Assembly (NCBI GenBank): GCA_031413495.1
Contig: JANOFE010000178.1
Coordinates: 1 to 64,000 of the forward strand
Source of the DNA: JACMNW01 sp031413495
GTDB lineage: Bacteria; Pseudomonadota; Alphaproteobacteria; Rhodobacterales; Rhodobacteraceae
Length of the DNA stretch: 64,000 nucleotides
Direction: 5' to 3'
Under the pieces are notes generated by a model. That model searched no databases. It saw only the letters and a program-made list of their open reading frames with translations, and was not told the DNA's origin. Positions 42,727 through 53,272 of the stretch are shown in pieces. A program made the translations under genes and the position numbers. Numbering within the stretch: position 1 is the first letter of the stretch; each line of letters begins with the position of its first letter.

Positions 42727-44160
42727 ATGAGCATTGGTATCGTATCGGCAGCCTATATCGCGGCGGCAGTTTTGTTTATTCTTAGTTTGGGCGGATTGTC
42801 CGGCCAGGAAAGCGCCAAGCGCGCGGTCTGGTATGGCATTGCGGGCATGGCGTTGGCGGTGTTTGCCACCATTGTCAGCCCCGATGTGGCGAACCTGTGG
42901 GTGATCGTTCCAATGGTGGCGATTGGCGCGGTGTTGGGCACCATAGTGGCAACCCGCGTGCAGATGACCGAAATGCCGCAACTGGTGGCGGCATTGCATT
43001 CGTTTGTGGGTCTGGCGGCAGTGTTCATCGGGTTCAACGCCGATATCGAATTGAACCGCGTGCTGGCGATGGATGAGGAAACCCGCAAGGGGCTTATCGG
43101 GTTTGCTAAAAAGCTGGCGGAAAAAGACGGTGTTGAGCAGGCGATTTTGGCGGTTGAGGTGTTTCTTGGCGTGTTCATCGGGGCAGTGACCTTTACCGGG
43201 TCAATTGTCGCCTTCGGCAAATTGGCGGGCAAGGTGGACGGCAAGGCCACCAAGCTGCCGGGCGGGCATATGCTGAATGCAGGGGCTGCGCTGGGATCGC
43301 TGATCCTGTTGGTGCTGTATGTGCAAGGCGCGGGGATCTGGGCGTTGATCCTGATGACGCTGCTGGCGTTTTTCATCGGCTATCACCTGATCATGGGCAT
43401 CGGCGGCGCGGATATGCCTGTGGTTGTGTCGATGCTGAACAGCTATTCCGGTTGGGCGGCGGCAGCGATTGGCTTTACCCTTGGCAATGATTTGCTGATT
43501 GTGACCGGGGCGCTGGTCGGGTCATCCGGTGCTATCCTGAGCTATATTATGTGCAAGGCGATGAACCGGTCGTTCATATCGGTGATCCTTGGCGGCTTTG
43601 GTGGCACCACTGGCCCGGCGATGGAAATCTCGGGTGAACAGATTGCCATTGATGCCGAGGGCGTTGCAGCGGCGTTGAACGATGCGGATTCGGTGATCAT
43701 CATTCCGGGCTACGGCATGGCGGTGGCGCAGGCGCAGCAATCGGTATCGGAGCTGACCCGCAAGTTGCGAAGCGCGGGCAAAACGGTGCGTTTTGCCATT
43801 CATCCGGTGGCGGGGCGTCTGCCGGGGCATATGAACGTGCTGCTGGCCGAAGCGCGGGTGCCCTATGACATCGTGATGGAAATGGACGAGATCAACGAAG
43901 ATTTCCCCACCACCGATGTGGCTATCGTGATCGGCAGCAATGACATCGTGAACCCGGCAGCACAGGAAGACCCCAATTCACCGATTGCGGGCATGCCGGT
44001 GTTGGAATGCTGGAAAGCCAAGCAGGTGTTCGTTAGCAAACGGGGGCAGGGCACAGGCTATTCCGGGATTGAGAACCCGCTGTTTTACAAGGAAAATACG
44101 CGGATGTTCTACGGCGATGCGAAGAAATCTCTGGATGCATTGTTGCCGATGATCGACTGA
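42727..44160 (+). CDS. pntB: NAD(P) transhydrogenase beta subunit
   Basis: PntB provides most of the membrane domain and the NADP-binding domain III of the transhydrogenase. The 477 residues show nine or so spans, then VIIIPGYGMAVAQAQQ (dinucleotide loop) and EDPNSPIAGMPVLECWKAK near the C-terminus, all standard. It follows pntA in the same operon and ends before an intrinsic terminator. Confidence 0.95.
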   Translation: MSIGIVSAAYIAAAVLFILSLGGLSGQESAKRAVWYGIAGMALAVFATIVSPDVANLWVIVPMVAIGAVLGTIVATRVQMTEMPQLVAALHSFVGLAAVFIGFNADIELNRVLAMDEETRKGLIGFAKKLAEKDGVEQAILAVEVFLGVFIGAVTFTGSIVAFGKLAGKVDGKATKLPGGHMLNAGAALGSLILLVLYVQGAGIWALILMTLLAFFIGYHLIMGIGGADMPVVVSMLNSYSGWAAAAIGFTLGNDLLIVTGALVGSSGAILSYIMCKAMNRSFISVILGGFGGTTGPAMEISGEQIAIDAEGVAAALNDADSVIIIPGYGMAVAQAQQSVSELTRKLRSAGKTVRFAIHPVAGRLPGHMNVLLAEARVPYDIVMEMDEINEDFPTTDVAIVIGSNDIVNPAAQEDPNSPIAGMPVLECWKAKQVFVSKRGQGTGYSGIENPLFYKENTRMFYGDAKKSLDALLPMID

Positions 44161-44182
44161 AATCTGACAATGATGCAAAGAA

Positions 44183-44211
44183 GCCTCGCCGTAACAGGCG
44201 GGGCTTTTTTT
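44183..44211 (+). terminator. Rho-independent terminator after pntB
   Basis: GCCTCGCC (44183-44190) pairs with GGCGGGGC (44197-44204, one G-T pair) around loop GTAACA, followed by seven T. It ends the pntAB transcript 22 bp after the pntB stop. Confidence 0.9.
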
Positions 44212-44286
44212 GGCCAAAACTATACTTTTGTCAGATACCTGTTTCACGATTTAGTGATATAGGGGCAAGCGAAGGCAAGATGTGCG

Positions 44287-45126
44287 ATGGAGGCTGAGGT
44301 GCGGGATCAAACCCTATGGCGCTTGCTGGCGGCCACGGCGGCCATCGAGGTCATGTTTGCAATCTGGCCAACTGTCGACATTGCTGTATCGCGGTATTTT
44401 CTGCAGGCGGACGGATCATTCTGGTTATCATCCAGCATCCTTGCCGAAGATGTGCGGATGCCGATCTGGTTGGCCAGTGTTGCTTTGGCCCTTTTGTCGG
44501 GCATCATGCTGTGCGCAAGCTTGCTGCGCGGTGCTTTGGCAAAGACCTCTTGGCGGCTGTGGGCCTTTATTGCAACGACCTATGTGCTTGGGCCGGGTCT
44601 TTTGGTGAATGTTATCCTGAAGCAAAACTGGGGTCGCGCCAGACCGTCGACAATTGTAGATTTTGGCGGAGACAAGCTGTTCACCCCACCCTTTGAGATC
44701 GCCGGTCAATGCGCCCGAAACTGTTCGTTTGTATCGGGTGAAGCTGCCTCTGCTGCGGTGATGGCGATTGTGCTGGCGATCTGTTTTGGCGGCAGTATCG
44801 CAAAACAATGGCGGCCTGTTGCCTATGTCGGGCTTGGTGCGATGTTCATCTTGGCCTCCGGGCTGCGGGTGGCGACGGGGCGGCATTTTTTGTCAGACGT
44901 CATTTTTGCGGGCATGTTTATGCTGATCATCGCGCGGTTGGCCTATCGCGGCTTTGAGGTAGCAGCGCCGCAATCAAAGCGGTTACTTGCAGATATTTTG
45001 GCAGACCTGAAGGGTCCATTCGGGCCTAGCGGGCGGTTGGCAGCGGCCCCCCCCGAACCCCTGCTGCCCGGTGCCGCCATATCGGTGCAAATTTTAGAAC
45101 CGCTGCAAAACCCAGTGGCTCCGTAA
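44287..45126 (+). CDS. PAP2-family membrane phosphatase
   Basis: A 279-residue protein with about six spans and the PAP2 acid-phosphatase domain, the type that removes phosphate from lipids such as lipid A or phosphatidylglycerol-phosphate. Motif 1 is KQNWGRARP (K-x6-RP), motif 3 is RVATGRHFLSD (R-x5-H-x3-D). Motif 2, normally PSGH, reads VSGE, so the usual second histidine is a glutamate. The C-terminal ~45 residues are proline- and alanine-rich. The target lipid is unknown. Confidence 0.86.
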   Translation: MEAEVRDQTLWRLLAATAAIEVMFAIWPTVDIAVSRYFLQADGSFWLSSSILAEDVRMPIWLASVALALLSGIMLCASLLRGALAKTSWRLWAFIATTYVLGPGLLVNVILKQNWGRARPSTIVDFGGDKLFTPPFEIAGQCARNCSFVSGEAASAAVMAIVLAICFGGSIAKQWRPVAYVGLGAMFILASGLRVATGRHFLSDVIFAGMFMLIIARLAYRGFEVAAPQSKRLLADILADLKGPFGPSGRLAAAPPEPLLPGAAISVQILEPLQNPVAP

Positions 45127-45236
45127 GGTCGATCTGCTTTGGTATCGGTGTTTTTGACACACCCTGCGGCATGTATTGCGGTTTACAATCCCGGCTCACC
45201 TCATAGATTGCTGGCAACGCAATAGTCGGATCAAAC

Positions 45237-46520
45237 ATGCCCACAATCGAAGATCACCCCTTACGTTATGCCTTGGTCAACGAGCTGCATGCGCGCCCGT
45301 TTCCTGCATTGGACGCGCCCTGCCATGCGGTTTATGTGGCAATCAAGGAACCCCTGAATGCGGCCAACCGCAGCCGTGATGCGGACCGGATTCATCTTCT
45401 TGATCTGCTCGACAGGCACGGGTCTGCCCATCCGCAACCCGAAGCCACGCATTTTTCGGGGGCGATTGGGCGGGATGATCTGAAATGGGAAAGCCATACC
45501 GAATTTGTGACCTATTCCGCCTTTGGCAAGGGCCTGTCTGATCGTGCCTTTGATCCGGCGGAAGCCGAAGTTTTCCCCGAAGACTGGTTGGCGAAAAGTC
45601 CGGGCAAACGCATGGCTTCGGTTTTGATCCGGGTCGAATTTCTGCCAAAGGATGAGGCAGAGGTTTTAGCAAAGCTGGAAGACTGGTTTGTTCCCGAAAG
45701 CCTTGCTTGCGCGCTGGTTGTTGACGGTGCGGCCATCATCGCGGGCGATTTTCGCATTGATCCGGCAGGCCATATGCGGTTTGCGGTTTTCGTGCGGCCT
45801 GGCACCGGCGCGCGCCGGATTGGCCGCATCGTGCAACGCCTGTGCGAGATTGAAACCTACCGGGCGATGTCGATGTTGGGGCTGATGCGGGCGCGGCAAT
45901 TGACCGCGCGGTTGAACGCGCTGGACCCCCGGTTGTCTGCTTTGGTTTCCGGCCTTGATGCGGTGGGGGCGTCCCCCGAAGCGGCCTTGCACGATTTGTT
46001 GACCATATCGGCCGAACTGGAAAGTCTGGCTGTGCAGTTTTCGTTCCGCTTTGGGGCCACGGCGGCCTATGAGGCGATCGTGAACCAACGCATCGAAGTG
46101 TTGCGCGAAGTGCGGGTGCAGGGCCGGCAAACCTTTGGCGAATTCATGATGCGTCGGTATGACCCCGCCATGCGCACGGTGAAATCGGCCGAGGGGCGCT
46201 TGCGATCTATGGCGGAACGCGCCGAACGGGCGGCGGAATTGCTGCGCACCCGGGTTGATGTAGAGCGGTCTGCACAGAACCAGAAGCTGCTGGAAAGCAT
46301 GGACGCGCGCGCCGATCAGCAGTTGCGGCTACAGCGCACGGTGGAAGGGCTGTCGACGGTGGCGATCAGCTATTACGGGGTCAACCTTGCGTCTTACCTT
46401 GTCTATCCGCTGACCGAACCGATGGGACAATCCAAAGGTCTGACTATGGCCTTGTTGACCCCGGTCGTTTTCCTTGCCGTCTGGTTGATGGTCAGGCGAA
46501 TCCGAAGCGGATTGCATTAA
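45237..46520 (+). CDS. DUF3422 family protein
   Basis: A 427-residue protein of the DUF3422 family, conserved in many Proteobacteria but without known function. The N-terminus DHPLRYALVNELHARPFPAL is the family signature. A long helical and coiled-coil-like segment (residues ~300-370) precedes two membrane spans near the C-terminus (VAISYYGVNLASYLVYPL and MALLTPVVFLAVWLMV). It could be a membrane-anchored regulator, but nothing here shows its role. Confidence 0.85.
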   Translation: MPTIEDHPLRYALVNELHARPFPALDAPCHAVYVAIKEPLNAANRSRDADRIHLLDLLDRHGSAHPQPEATHFSGAIGRDDLKWESHTEFVTYSAFGKGLSDRAFDPAEAEVFPEDWLAKSPGKRMASVLIRVEFLPKDEAEVLAKLEDWFVPESLACALVVDGAAIIAGDFRIDPAGHMRFAVFVRPGTGARRIGRIVQRLCEIETYRAMSMLGLMRARQLTARLNALDPRLSALVSGLDAVGASPEAALHDLLTISAELESLAVQFSFRFGATAAYEAIVNQRIEVLREVRVQGRQTFGEFMMRRYDPAMRTVKSAEGRLRSMAERAERAAELLRTRVDVERSAQNQKLLESMDARADQQLRLQRTVEGLSTVAISYYGVNLASYLVYPLTEPMGQSKGLTMALLTPVVFLAVWLMVRRIRSGLH

Positions 46521-46924
46521 GTTGCGGGCTGTTTGCGGCCGATGCAGTATATCAGGTTTTCCTCGCCTAGGATCATTACCAAGAAAACCTCGCCCGACAG
46601 GTCTTCGGAATGGCCCCTGGGGCCTTGCATGGTGACACCCTGTACTTTCAGTTCGTCTTTGAGGAACCCGCTCGGCACAATAAAGTAGGGCGTGTCGACG
46701 ATTTCGTTGCCCAAGGGATGCAGGGTGCCATAGCTTGCGCGAGCGCCGTCCGGCGTCAGGACGGCGTAGGTGGTGTCAGCTACCACGACCGTCACGATGG
46801 ATGCCCCGGCATCGTTCCTACAGTCCCAGGTTCCGTCGGCAGTCATGTCGGCAATGCCCGCGCAGGCCGGGATCGCCGCGATACTTCCAAGGCAGAAGGC
46901 ACCTGCGGGCAAAAAGCTCTTCAT
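46517..46924 (-). CDS. Hypothetical exported protein
   Basis: A 135-residue protein with a clear signal peptide (MKSFLPAGAFCLGSIAAIPA, cleavage near CAG) and two cysteines in the mature part (WDCRND and YCIGRK) that could pair in the periplasm. The rest is beta-rich (TYAVLTPDGARASYGTLHPL). No family is recognised. ATG 46924 is used because the signal peptide begins there; seven upstream codons are also open. It converges on the DUF3422 gene with a 4-bp stop overlap. Confidence 0.65.
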   Translation of the reverse strand: MKSFLPAGAFCLGSIAAIPACAGIADMTADGTWDCRNDAGASIVTVVVADTTYAVLTPDGARASYGTLHPLGNEIVDTPYFIVPSGFLKDELKVQGVTMQGPRGHSEDLSGEVFLVMILGEENLIYCIGRKQPAT

Positions 46925-47055
46925 GATCCGCTCCGTTGTCAACAAGGCAACGCAACCCGCGTTCAGCCGCGTCAGCCTTCATTCTAGCACAATTTGCGAC
47001 GCTAGTCCCATTTTTCGGAAGATACGGGTCGGTTGGCCGCGCTTGGCACCTGCGC

Positions 47056-47967
47056 CTACCGCCCCCTGATCCGCGGGTCGAGGGCATCGCGCACGCCGTC
47101 GCCGATATAGTTCACCGACAAGACGGTCAGCGAAATGGCAACGCCGGGCCAGATCACGCGTTCCGGATAAATCTGCATATAGGTCAGACCATCGTACAAA
47201 AGCCGTCCCCAGGTTGGAAAATCAGGTGGAAACCCGAGGCCAAGAAAAGACAGGACCGATTCTGTGATAATAGCCTCGGCTATTCCCAGGGTCGCGGCCA
47301 CCATGACCGGGGATATGACATTGGGCAGAATGTGGCGCAGAATGATGCGCCGGGGCACCGTGCCGATTGACCGTGCGGCAAGAACGAATTCGCGTTCCTT
47401 TAGCGCAAGCACTTCGCCGCGCACGATCCGGGCGGCTTGCATCCAGGATGTAATGCCAATAGCAAAGACAATCAGGGAAAACGCCCCCAATTCTGGCCCG
47501 ATAAGGCCTGCAACCCTGTCACGAAACAGCATCACCAGCACCAGAAGCAGCGGTATCAGAGGCAGGGCCAAAAACATGTCTGTCAGCCGCATCAACGGGC
47601 CATCAAGGCGTTTGAAATATCCTGCCAGCACGCCGACAAAGGTGCCAAAGACGATGGCGATGATCATCGCGACAAAGCCCACAGACAGCGAAATACGGCC
47701 CGCCAGCATCATGCGCGACAGCATATCGCGGCCCAGCTGATCTGTGCCAAGTGGAAACCGCAGCGACGGGCCTTGGTTCTTTAGCTTGATCGCTTGTGCC
47801 ACGCCCAGTTTTTCGGGGATCCACAGATAGGGGCCAAGCAGCACAGCGATTGCCAGAATGGTCAGCACGATAAGGCCGAACAGCGCGCCCTTATGCTGGC
47901 GAAACTGCTGCCAGATTGCCTTGTTCTGGCTGACCGGCTTTGAGGTGGAGGCGCGGGCGTCACTCAT
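47056..47967 (-). CDS. Peptide ABC transporter permease (DppC/OppC type)
   Basis: The second membrane subunit of a dipeptide/oligopeptide importer. The 303-residue protein has an N-terminal extension, then the DppC spans and the EAA loop EREFVLAARSIGTVPRRIIL that contacts the ATPases, and the family tail NYIGDGVRDALDPRIRGR. The start overlaps the stop of the DppB gene by 8 bp. It is the last gene of a five-gene operon on the minus strand. Confidence 0.92.
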   Translation of the reverse strand: MSDARASTSKPVSQNKAIWQQFRQHKGALFGLIVLTILAIAVLLGPYLWIPEKLGVAQAIKLKNQGPSLRFPLGTDQLGRDMLSRMMLAGRISLSVGFVAMIIAIVFGTFVGVLAGYFKRLDGPLMRLTDMFLALPLIPLLLVLVMLFRDRVAGLIGPELGAFSLIVFAIGITSWMQAARIVRGEVLALKEREFVLAARSIGTVPRRIILRHILPNVISPVMVAATLGIAEAIITESVLSFLGLGFPPDFPTWGRLLYDGLTYMQIYPERVIWPGVAISLTVLSVNYIGDGVRDALDPRIRGR

Positions 47968-48967
47968 AACGAATCCTTGGGTCTAACAAGCCGTAAAGCA
48001 CATCGGCGATCAGGTTGAAGATCACGATCAGGATGGCGAATATGAAGGCGAGTGTTTGCACCATTGGAATGTCATTGGCATGGATGGCCCCGATCAGGGC
48101 CGCGCCGATGCCGTTCACGCCAAACAGGTTCTCTGTAATGATGGCACCGCCAAAGATCGACGGAATGCCAAGGGCTATGACCGTCACCACCGGGATCATC
48201 GAATTGCGCAAGACATGTTTCAAAACTACGGTCCGCTCGCTCATCCCCTTGGCGCGGGCGGTGCGCACGTAATCCTGCCCCATGTTTTCCAGCATGGAGG
48301 ACCGCATATAGCGGCTGATGGCGGCGGCGTTGGCCAGCCCCAGGGTCATCACGGGCAGGGCCATCTGCTGCATCTGTTTGACGAATGATTGCCAGTCGGT
48401 CACGGTCAGCGTGGTGTCATATTTGGTTGGAAACCAGCCCAGCCAGACCGCAAAGATGATGATGAAAAGGGTGCCGGAAAAGAACGTTGGCACCGAAAAG
48501 CCGATCATCGCAAACAGGGTTCCCGCCTGATCGAACCAAGAATACTGCCGGTAGGCGGAATAAATACCGATGGGCACGGCAATCAGAATGCCGATCAGAT
48601 AGGCGGTGCCGATCACCGTCAGGGTTTGCGGCACGCGTTGGCCGATGATGGTGAACACTGGGCTGCGTGATTGCCATGACAGGATGCGCTGCTCGTCGCC
48701 CGCCAGATTGGTGCCAAACCAGCCGTCAAACAGGGTGGCCGGTTCGACCCAGAAGAATTGCCTGAGCCACAGGAAATAGCGCACGAACACCGGCTGATCC
48801 GCCCCCATGGCAGCGATCATTCTTTGGCGCACCTCGGGTGGCACGGTCAGGGGAATTTCAGACATCGGTGATCCGGGGGCCAGATCGACCAGCAGAAAGA
48901 TCACCAGTGAAATGACCAGAAGGGTTGGAATGGCCAACAAAAGCCTGCGGAGCGTGAACGTAAGCAT
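47960..48967 (-). CDS. Peptide ABC transporter permease (DppB/OppB type)
   Basis: The first membrane subunit of the peptide importer: 335 residues with six spans, starting MLTFTLRRLLLAIPTLLVIS (the typical DppB N-terminus) and an EAA loop QDYVRTARAKGMSERTVVLK. A DPRIRYE C-terminus is characteristic. It follows the binding-protein gene after 81 bp that contain a strong hairpin, and its end overlaps the DppC gene. Confidence 0.93.
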   Translation of the reverse strand: MLTFTLRRLLLAIPTLLVISLVIFLLVDLAPGSPMSEIPLTVPPEVRQRMIAAMGADQPVFVRYFLWLRQFFWVEPATLFDGWFGTNLAGDEQRILSWQSRSPVFTIIGQRVPQTLTVIGTAYLIGILIAVPIGIYSAYRQYSWFDQAGTLFAMIGFSVPTFFSGTLFIIIFAVWLGWFPTKYDTTLTVTDWQSFVKQMQQMALPVMTLGLANAAAISRYMRSSMLENMGQDYVRTARAKGMSERTVVLKHVLRNSMIPVVTVIALGIPSIFGGAIITENLFGVNGIGAALIGAIHANDIPMVQTLAFIFAILIVIFNLIADVLYGLLDPRIRYE

Positions 48968-49011
48968 GCGCGGCGTCGCCTCGGATCAAAGTAGGACGGA
49001 AAGGGAAAAGG

Positions 49012-49039
49012 TGGCGGGGCCAACAGAGCGGCCCCGCCA
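49012..49039 (-). other. Intercistronic hairpin between the binding-protein and permease genes
   Basis: TGGCGGGGCC (49012-49021) pairs with GGCCCCGCCA (49030-49039), a perfect 10-bp GC stem with an 8-base loop, just after the stop of the solute-binding protein gene. No T-run follows on the minus strand. Such hairpins usually protect the upstream message, so more binding protein than permease is made. Confidence 0.7.
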
Positions 49040-49048
49040 AGGATCAGA

Positions 49049-50752
49049 TCACTTCACACGGACCCAATCTGCGACATTCCAAAGTTCGCTGTCCCAAGCG
49101 TTGATCAACACACCCCCAAGCGCGTTGGAATGTGCCGACAAGGTGCCACGGTGCACCAGCGGGATGATGACCATGCTGTCTTTGGTCAGCATGTCATTCA
49201 GCTTTTTGGCAAGCTCGGCGCGCTTTGGCTCGTCACGGGTGCTGCTAAGTTCAGCCACCATGGCGTCATACGCCGGGTCACAGAAGCGGTTGATGTTCTG
49301 ACCCTGCCATTGCGTTTCGGGCTTTGGAGCCTTGTCGCAGGCATATTGGGCCAGGTAGGTTTCAGGATCGGTGCCGTTGAAGTTGTTGGCATACATTTCC
49401 ACGTCTGCATAAAACTTCTCGAACGTATCGGGGGATCCGGCGTCGCCGCCAAAGAACACGCTTGGATCAATCGCTTTCAGTTCAACTTCGACGCCCAGTT
49501 CTGTCCACCAATCCTTGATCAGCGCCTGGAAATCCTGACGGATCGGGTTGACGGTGGTTTGATAGAGGATGGTCAGCTTTTTGCCGTCCTTTTCGCGGAT
49601 GCCGTCCGCATCGCTATCCACCCAGCCTGCGGTTTCCAGCAGGGCCTTGGCGCCTTCCATGTCTTGCGCGATGCAGCCCGTATTGTCGGATGTGTAAAGC
49701 GCCGGGGCTGGCACCAGGTTGCAGGTTGCATTGCCACCAGCGCCGTAGCCGACTTCAACCAGAATTTGGCGGTCAATCGCCATCGACAGGGCCTTGCGCA
49801 CATTCATGTCAGACAGAACCGGGTGCGGATGCGCGGCAGTGGAGCGCTCGCCTTCGGCCAGATCGGCGGACGGATCGGTCATGTTGACCTCGATCCGCTC
49901 GACAAGGCTACCAAAGGCCACGACAAATTGGCCTTTGCCATCGACGTTCATTGCAGTCTGGCTATCGGGCGGGATTTGCGTGTTCCAAGCATAGTCAAAC
50001 TCGCCGGTTTGCATCACAGCGCGGGCCGATCCTTCGGCATCGCCGCCACCCTTGATTGTGGCTGTGGCAAAGGCGGGCTTTGCCGGATCGCGGTATTCCG
50101 GGTTGGCTTCCATCGACACGGTGTCATTGACGGTGAAAGCGGTCACGCGGAAGGGGCCAGTGCCGATTGGGCCGAAGTTCTGGTCGGTGCAGGTTGGCGC
50201 TGCCGCACCCATGCAAGCCGCAAACTGTGCCTTTTGCAAAACCGGCGACTGATTGCCAGCAAAAGCTGCAAACGGGTTTGGTTTGGCCGCCGCAAAGGTG
50301 ATCTTCACCGTTGCAGCATCAACCGCTTCGACCGACGAAATACCGTCGAACTTGGTCAACTGCGCGCAACCGCCTGCGGGATCAGTGCAATACTGATAGG
50401 TAAACACCACGTCATCTGCGGTGACTGCGGTGCCGTCAGACCATTTCAGATCGGGCAGCAGCTTGTAGGTGATGGTGGTCAGATCTTCAGAAATACCGCC
50501 ATTGGCAACTGTTGGAATTTCGGTGACCAGTTTGGCGATCAAAGCCCCGTTGTTGTCAAAGCCAACAAGCGGTTCGACGATCATCGAGGCTGCCAGAAGA
50601 TCCTTGGTGCCGTCACTGAGGTAGGGGTTCAGAATGGAGGTGGCTTGCGGGAAGGTCAGCTTTAGCTCGCCATCCGTGCCACGTTCTGCAAAAGCGGCCG
50701 GTGCAAACGCAAACGCTGCAGCGGCCCCCAGTAGGGCTGTTTTGAATTTCAT
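49049..50752 (-). CDS. Peptide ABC transporter substrate-binding protein
   Basis: A 567-residue periplasmic solute-binding protein of the SBP family 5 (DppA/OppA). It has a signal peptide (MKFKTALLGAAAAFAFAPAA) and the family motifs DLKWSDGTAVTADDVVFTYQ and VRKALSMAIDRQILV. Peptide or nickel-type ligand cannot be told apart. Its start overlaps the stop of the upstream ATPase gene (ATGA). Confidence 0.93.
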   Translation of the reverse strand: MKFKTALLGAAAAFAFAPAAFAERGTDGELKLTFPQATSILNPYLSDGTKDLLAASMIVEPLVGFDNNGALIAKLVTEIPTVANGGISEDLTTITYKLLPDLKWSDGTAVTADDVVFTYQYCTDPAGGCAQLTKFDGISSVEAVDAATVKITFAAAKPNPFAAFAGNQSPVLQKAQFAACMGAAAPTCTDQNFGPIGTGPFRVTAFTVNDTVSMEANPEYRDPAKPAFATATIKGGGDAEGSARAVMQTGEFDYAWNTQIPPDSQTAMNVDGKGQFVVAFGSLVERIEVNMTDPSADLAEGERSTAAHPHPVLSDMNVRKALSMAIDRQILVEVGYGAGGNATCNLVPAPALYTSDNTGCIAQDMEGAKALLETAGWVDSDADGIREKDGKKLTILYQTTVNPIRQDFQALIKDWWTELGVEVELKAIDPSVFFGGDAGSPDTFEKFYADVEMYANNFNGTDPETYLAQYACDKAPKPETQWQGQNINRFCDPAYDAMVAELSSTRDEPKRAELAKKLNDMLTKDSMVIIPLVHRGTLSAHSNALGGVLINAWDSELWNVADWVRVK

Positions 50753-51822
50753 AATATTGCTCCTTGTTGATTGTGCTCTTTAACCTCGGGGTCGCCGGTT
50801 TGTCCGGCTGTCGTTGTTATGGGGGTGACAAGGTGGCAGGCGACATGTCGCCCCGGTGCCACCACTATCAAGGCGGGCTGTTCGCTATGGCAGCGATCAA
50901 AAACTTTCGGGCAGCGCGTGGAAAAGTTGCAGCCCTTAGGGGGATTGGCAGGCGAGGGCAGATCGCCCTTCAGGATAATCCGCTTGCGCGACCGTGCGCG
51001 CACCGGATCGGGTTCGTTTACCGCCGACAGCAGGGCCTGCGCATAGGGATGCAACGGATTGGCATAAAGATCATCGCGGGGCGACAGTTCGGCGATTTGC
51101 CCCAGATACATCACCGCAACCCGGTCTGCGATGTGGCGGACCATGGACAGATCATGGCTGATGAACAGGTAGGTCAGCCCAAATTTCGTTTGCAGGTCTT
51201 CCAGCAGGTTCACCACCTGCGCCTGAATGGACACGTCCAACGCGGCAATCGGTTCGTCACAAACGATGAATTTCGGGTTCAGCGCCAGTGCGCGGGCAAT
51301 GCCAATGCGCTGCCGCTGGCCACCGGAAAATTCATGCGGAAAGCGGTTGGCGAAACGGCGGTTCAGACCAACGGCATCCATCAATTCGTGAATACGGTCC
51401 AGTTTTTGTGGGTCGGTCAGTTTGGTATGTTCATCCAAGGGTTCGCCGATGATTGCGGCCAGCGTCATGCGCGGGTTCAGGCTGGCTTGCGGGTCTTGAA
51501 ACACCATTTGCATGGCAGGTCGTGCTTTGCGCAAAGCGGCGGCGTCGAGATGTGCGATGTCCTTACCGCCAATGGTGACAGAGCCAGAGGTCACTTCGTA
51601 AAGCCGCAATAAGGTGCGCCCGACAGTGGATTTGCCACAGCCGCTTTCGCCGACAAGACCAAGGGTTTCGCCCTCGAATATGTCAAAGCTGACATCATCT
51701 ACCGCCTTCACATCGCCTGTGTGGCGGCGGAGTAAGCCCGAATAGATGGGAAAGTATTTTTTCAGATTGCGCACTGAAACAAGGGTTTTGGGCATAGCTG
51801 AATTTGTGTTCACGTCAAGCAT
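50749..51822 (-). CDS. Peptide ABC transporter ATP-binding protein (DppF type)
   Basis: One of the two ATPases of the peptide importer. The 357 residues have Walker A GESGCGKST, signature FSGGQRQRIGIARAL, Walker B FIVCDEPIAALD, and the cysteine-rich C-terminal CNFSTRCPKVFDRCHSEQP extension of the Opp/Dpp ATPases. ATG 51822 is chosen; the frame runs 22 codons further, but those codons lie inside the dispersed repeat copy 3. The repeat separates it from the DppD gene, so transcription must cross the repeat. Confidence 0.92.
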   Translation of the reverse strand: MLDVNTNSAMPKTLVSVRNLKKYFPIYSGLLRRHTGDVKAVDDVSFDIFEGETLGLVGESGCGKSTVGRTLLRLYEVTSGSVTIGGKDIAHLDAAALRKARPAMQMVFQDPQASLNPRMTLAAIIGEPLDEHTKLTDPQKLDRIHELMDAVGLNRRFANRFPHEFSGGQRQRIGIARALALNPKFIVCDEPIAALDVSIQAQVVNLLEDLQTKFGLTYLFISHDLSMVRHIADRVAVMYLGQIAELSPRDDLYANPLHPYAQALLSAVNEPDPVRARSRKRIILKGDLPSPANPPKGCNFSTRCPKVFDRCHSEQPALIVVAPGRHVACHLVTPITTTAGQTGDPEVKEHNQQGAIL

Positions 51823-51837
51823 GTGCCACCGCGCCTT

Positions 51838-51946
51838 GAGCCGAAAGAAAACTCTGCGGGGCAGAGTTTTCCGGTTCATTGCCCGCAAGGCGGAACACCG
51901 TCAGGGCAAGGGATGTGCGCCCCGATTTGATTGAAATCAAATCCGG
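51838..51946. repeat. Structured dispersed repeat, copy 3 (inside the peptide ABC operon)
   Basis: Found in the 140-bp gap between the two ATPase genes. It has outer stem GAGCCG/CGGTTC (51838-51843, 51872-51877; one wobble), inner stem AAAACTCTG/CAGAGTTTT around CGGGG, and the second hairpin arm TTGCCC (51879-51884) with GGGCAA (51903-51908). A perfect palindromic stem GATTTGATT/AATCAAATC (51924-51932, 51935-51943) closes it. Copy 1 at 8652 and copy 2 at 36431 match it in order and pairing though not in exact bases. Confidence 0.75.
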
Positions 51947-51962
51947 TAAGGCAGTCAGGGAC

Positions 51963-52988
<1,026 letters not shown>

Positions 52989-53272
52989 ATGACACTCCCC
53001 AGTGCATTGGCAGTCTTTGATTTCCGGGTGTCAGGTTGGTGCCAGCCCCAGATTATTTAACGACTGTTGATCATTTTTTGTGATCCCGCAAGGCGGATTG
53101 TTCGGGTGACGCGGCGTCAAGGTGCAAACCCTTGTTTCGTCGGATCGTCCCATGCAGACCTATCGCAAGCCAGCGGTTCTGCCCTGCCTTGAACTTCGTG
53201 CTGTGCCGTCGCAGGATGGCGGCAAGTGATGGGGTCGCGCTGCGTGCGATGGGCGTTGGTCAGGGGGTAGTG

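Noticed and set aside
45172..45187. TGT-N10-ACA upstream of the DUF3422 gene, resembling a CrtJ/PpsR box
   Set aside because: The spacer is 10 and not 12, and the gene has no link to photosynthesis.
49130..50665. A 511-codon open frame on the plus strand across the solute-binding protein gene
   Set aside because: It lies fully antisense to a clear binding protein with signal peptide and family motifs; long antisense frames are common in high-GC coding DNA and it has no recognisable domain.
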